Source: Acidaminococcus massiliensis
Lineage (GTDB): Bacteria; Bacillota; Negativicutes; Acidaminococcales; Acidaminococcaceae
Assembly (NCBI RefSeq): GCF_900095825.1
Contig: NZ_LT608315.1
Coordinates: 1,848,311 to 1,912,310 of the forward strand
DNA length: 64,000 nucleotides
Direction: 5' to 3'
Part shown: one piece after another, positions 62,080 to 64,000 of the stretch
Layout of the letters: each line of letters starts with the position of its first letter
Numbering within the stretch: the first letter of the stretch is position 1
Notes under the pieces: model-generated
Told to the model about the DNA's origin: nothing
The model's database searches: none
What the model saw: the letters and a program-made list of their open reading frames with translations, nothing else
Made by a program: the position numbers and the translations under genes

Positions 62080-62150
62080 GTGAAACCTCTCCTTTGGCAG
62101 CAGCCTGTTTTTTCTATGGTTCAAGTATACCGTGGATAAGCGGGAAAATC

Positions 62151-62166
62151 CGTTGTCAGTACAACG
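62151..62166. promoter_or_regulatory. Possible operator between flavodiiron and pyridoxal-kinase genes
   Basis: CGTTGT-CAGT-ACAACG, perfect arms, 72 bases upstream of the flavodiiron start in the divergent intergenic region. Its form recalls FNR/CRP- or redox-regulator sites, but the regulator is unknown. Confidence 0.4.
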
Positions 62167-62324
62167 ATTGGGAGAGCAGTGACCAGCCGAGGGAGAATAT
62201 GCGTTCAAAGAGTGTTGCGTGTGCAGCACTTCCCCTAGCATCTCTGGCCCATATGGGGTACAATACAAGTAATGCTGACCATTTGCCCGTGTCCAATTTT
62301 CTGCATCTGAAAGGTGGTATTTCC

Positions 62325-63188
62325 ATGAAAATCAAACGTGTATTGGCCATCCATGACCTTTGTTCTTTTGGGCGCTGTTCCTTGACGGCGGCCATACCTG
62401 TGCTGTCCGCCATGGGGCACCAGGTCTGCCCGTTCCCTACGGCCCTGTACAGCAACAACCTGACCTACGGGAAATTCGTTTCCCGGGATCTGACGGACCT
62501 GATGGCTGGGTATCGGGACCAGTGGAAGGAACTGGGGCTTTCTTTTGATGCGGTCTACAGCGGTTTCCTGGCGGGACCGGACCAGGTGGAACAGGTGATC
62601 GCCGCCATTGAGGAATTTGCCGGGGAAGATCGGATTGCGGTGGTGGACCCGGCCATGGGGGACGACGGAAAGCTGTACCCGGTGTTCGATGGTGCCATGG
62701 TGGAAGCCATGAAGAAACTGGTGGCCCATGCCGCCCTGATCACCCCCAACTATACGGAAGCCTGCCTGCTGACGGATACCCCCTGCAAAGCCGGGGCACC
62801 TACTGACGACGAGCTGGAAGCCCTCTGCGACAAGCTGCTGGCCCTGGGACCCAAACAGGTGGTGATCACCAGTGTGCCCTGCGATGAGGACCATCTGAAG
62901 ATCGTCAGCTATGAAGCCAACCAGCTGTTCCCGGAAGCCTATGAAGTGAAGAAGCTGCCCTTTGCCACCTGCGGCACGGGAGATGTGTTCACCAGCACCC
63001 TGCTGGGATATGTGCTGAACGGCAAAGATCTGAACCGGTGCGTCCAGGAAGCGGCGGATTTTGTCAGCTACGTGATCGACACCACGATCAAAGCCGGGAC
63101 GGATCCCAAGGAAGGGGTGGTCCTGGAAGGGTGTCTGTGGAAGCTGCTGTTCCCCCAGTCCAAGAACTGTACTACGTGTATGGCGTGA
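62325..63188 (+). CDS. pdxY: Pyridoxal/pyridoxamine kinase
   Basis: 287 residues, ribokinase-like fold. KRVLAIHDLCSFGRCSLTAAIPVLSAMGHQVCPFPTALYSNN is the PdxK/PdxY-type N-terminus; VVDPAMGDDGKLY (Mg/ATP), LITPNYTEACLLT, and the catalytic CGTGDVFTS follow. Phosphorylates vitamin B6 to make pyridoxal phosphate, cofactor for amino-acid metabolism. AAGGTGG precedes ATG 62325; the open frame upstream is not coding. Ends in a Cys-containing tail (KNCTTCMA). Confidence 0.92.
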   Translation: MKIKRVLAIHDLCSFGRCSLTAAIPVLSAMGHQVCPFPTALYSNNLTYGKFVSRDLTDLMAGYRDQWKELGLSFDAVYSGFLAGPDQVEQVIAAIEEFAGEDRIAVVDPAMGDDGKLYPVFDGAMVEAMKKLVAHAALITPNYTEACLLTDTPCKAGAPTDDELEALCDKLLALGPKQVVITSVPCDEDHLKIVSYEANQLFPEAYEVKKLPFATCGTGDVFTSTLLGYVLNGKDLNRCVQEAADFVSYVIDTTIKAGTDPKEGVVLEGCLWKLLFPQSKNCTTCMA

Positions 63189-63206
63189 GGGAGCGAGGGA
63201 CGAAAG

Positions 63207-63240
63207 GGGGCTGTTGCGCTTGCAGCAGCCCCTCTTGTTT
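63207..63240 (+). terminator. Terminator of the pyridoxal kinase gene
   Basis: GGGGCTGTTGC / GCAGCAGCCCC, GCTT loop, then TCTTGTTTT. Confidence 0.85.
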
Positions 63241-63333
63241 TCCCCTTTCTTCCAGGTTATAATGAAGAATGGTGAAAAAATGTTTGCTTTTGGGTGGTTC
63301 CGGGGGCAGTTGGGGGAAAGGAGGACGAGAGGC

Positions 63334-64000
63334 ATGGAATTTGTGAAGAAGACACCGGCCGAGAAGGAAGAGACCTTCCGGCTGCTCCAGAAATTGTATG
63401 CTTCCGAACCCATCAAGCCCCGCACTCCGGCGGCCCCTCTGCCGGCTCCGCTCCAGGAGCTCCGAGCCATGCAGCAGGATCCGACTTCCCAGTATGAAAC
63501 CACTCCGGAGCTGTTCGTCCGTCAGGGGAAAGCCCTGGCAGCCTATGAAGATGATACCGTGTACGATCTGCCGGTGCTCCATTATTATCCCACCTACCGG
63601 GTGCTCACCGATAAAGAACTCCGGGGGTATTTCGGCTGGCGGACCCGGCTGCGGCACCAAGAGCTGGAACGGACTTCCCTGACTTATGCCTTCCTTTATA
63701 TATACGAACTGCTGAACCAGATCGGGGTGGAAAATCCTCAGGATGGGTATGAGAAACTGAAAGCGTTCGAGGAAAACTACGGCCTGCTGGATGACCGGAT
63801 CCTTCCCTATCTCCACCAGTGGCTCCGGGATTATGTGCTGTATTACCAGCTGGATCCGAAACTGCTGCCGGAAACCAAACGGACCCGGCAGGACCAAGCT
63901 TATCTGGTGCTGGAGGACTACAAAAAGGCTTCAGATCAGGATCTGTTCGATGCCTTGGATCTTTTCTCTACCTACCATATCAGCCGGTCCAAGCTGTATA
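63334..64000 (+). CDS. TerB-N domain protein (3' end outside window)
   Basis: Partial, 222 residues visible. AAGGAGG before ATG 63334. After a Pro-rich 40-residue lead, VLHYYPTYRVLTDKELRGYFGWRTRLRHQELERTSLTYAFLYIYELLNQIG is typical of TerB-N, a domain found with TerB in large stress or defence-linked proteins. The rest (TerB, TerB-C) would lie beyond base 64000. Function is not established. Confidence 0.78.
   Translation, partial: MEFVKKTPAEKEETFRLLQKLYASEPIKPRTPAAPLPAPLQELRAMQQDPTSQYETTPELFVRQGKALAAYEDDTVYDLPVLHYYPTYRVLTDKELRGYFGWRTRLRHQELERTSLTYAFLYIYELLNQIGVENPQDGYEKLKAFEENYGLLDDRILPYLHQWLRDYVLYYQLDPKLLPETKRTRQDQAYLVLEDYKKASDQDLFDALDLFSTYHISRSKLY

Noticed and set aside
62080-62268. 63-residue N-terminal extension of the flavodiiron protein
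   Set aside because: Open by chance; AAAGGAG and the conserved start are at 62079, and the extension crosses the divergent promoter region.
1-64000. CRISPR array or cas genes
   Set aside because: No regularly spaced direct repeats and no Cas-like proteins were seen.
1-64000. tRNA or rRNA genes, including an attachment-site tRNA
   Set aside because: No cloverleaf-like sequence or rRNA stretch was recognised near the integrase remnant or elsewhere.

Overview
The window looks like a chromosome segment of an anaerobic, amino-acid-fermenting Negativicute, probably Acidaminococcaceae (inference). The hints are a complete polar amino-acid ABC operon, a flavodiiron protein, the short type-2 ArgC, a FolE2-based folate operon, and G+C-rich core genes that end in compact GTTGC-type hairpin terminators.

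Layout. (1) 1-17.2 kb is housekeeping DNA: the C-terminal part of a P1B-type metal ATPase, argC, a glnQ-like ABC operon, a sodium:solute symporter, a glucosaminidase-trmL-PTPS-folE2-folP-folK-membrane protein-GT2 run, a rhodanese-TtcA fusion facing it, an amidase/serine hydrolase pair and a MutT-like Nudix enzyme. (2) 17.5-31 kb is a defence operon: SNF2/DUF3883 helicase, DUF1156 methylase A, DUF1156 methylase B, and a DUF499 ATPase with an N-terminal HEPN-like domain. Methylase A has a one-base frameshift. Methylase B has ELPY in place of catalytic DPPY. An IS3-family element sits between the Shine-Dalgarno and the start codon of methylase B. (3) 31-43 kb is a decayed prophage or phage-like element: regulator with a LexA-type box nearby, sigma-like protein, DUF2800, DUF2815, family A DNA polymerase, VirE, VRR-NUC, SNF2, HNH, and small and large terminase remnants. 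It also carries an intact Phd/Doc pair and a previously unlabelled, apparently autonomous structured RNA gene on the minus strand (38.70-38.94 kb). (4) 43-54 kb is accessory DNA: four more toxin-antitoxin modules (three with dead toxins), a DUF262/DUF1524 restriction protein with DGQQR changed to DGQQC, an IS110 element inserted in a dispersed repeat, MITE-like repeats and a truncated tyrosine recombinase. (5) 54-64 kb returns to core genes: lipoprotein, LMW-PTP, PDZ protein, DUF2249 protein, ClC channel, a second copy of the IS3 element inside a terminator hairpin, flavodiiron protein, pyridoxal kinase and the start of a TerB-N protein.

The genes appear to work in three groups: amino-acid uptake and central cofactor synthesis (folate, possibly queuosine); cell-wall hydrolysis; and an accessory zone where defence genes, toxin modules and phage parts have been damaged repeatedly. 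The strongest candidates for something undescribed are the twin-DUF1156 helicase-methylase-ATPase operon and the stand-alone structured RNA. All functional calls are from reading the sequence; no database search was run.
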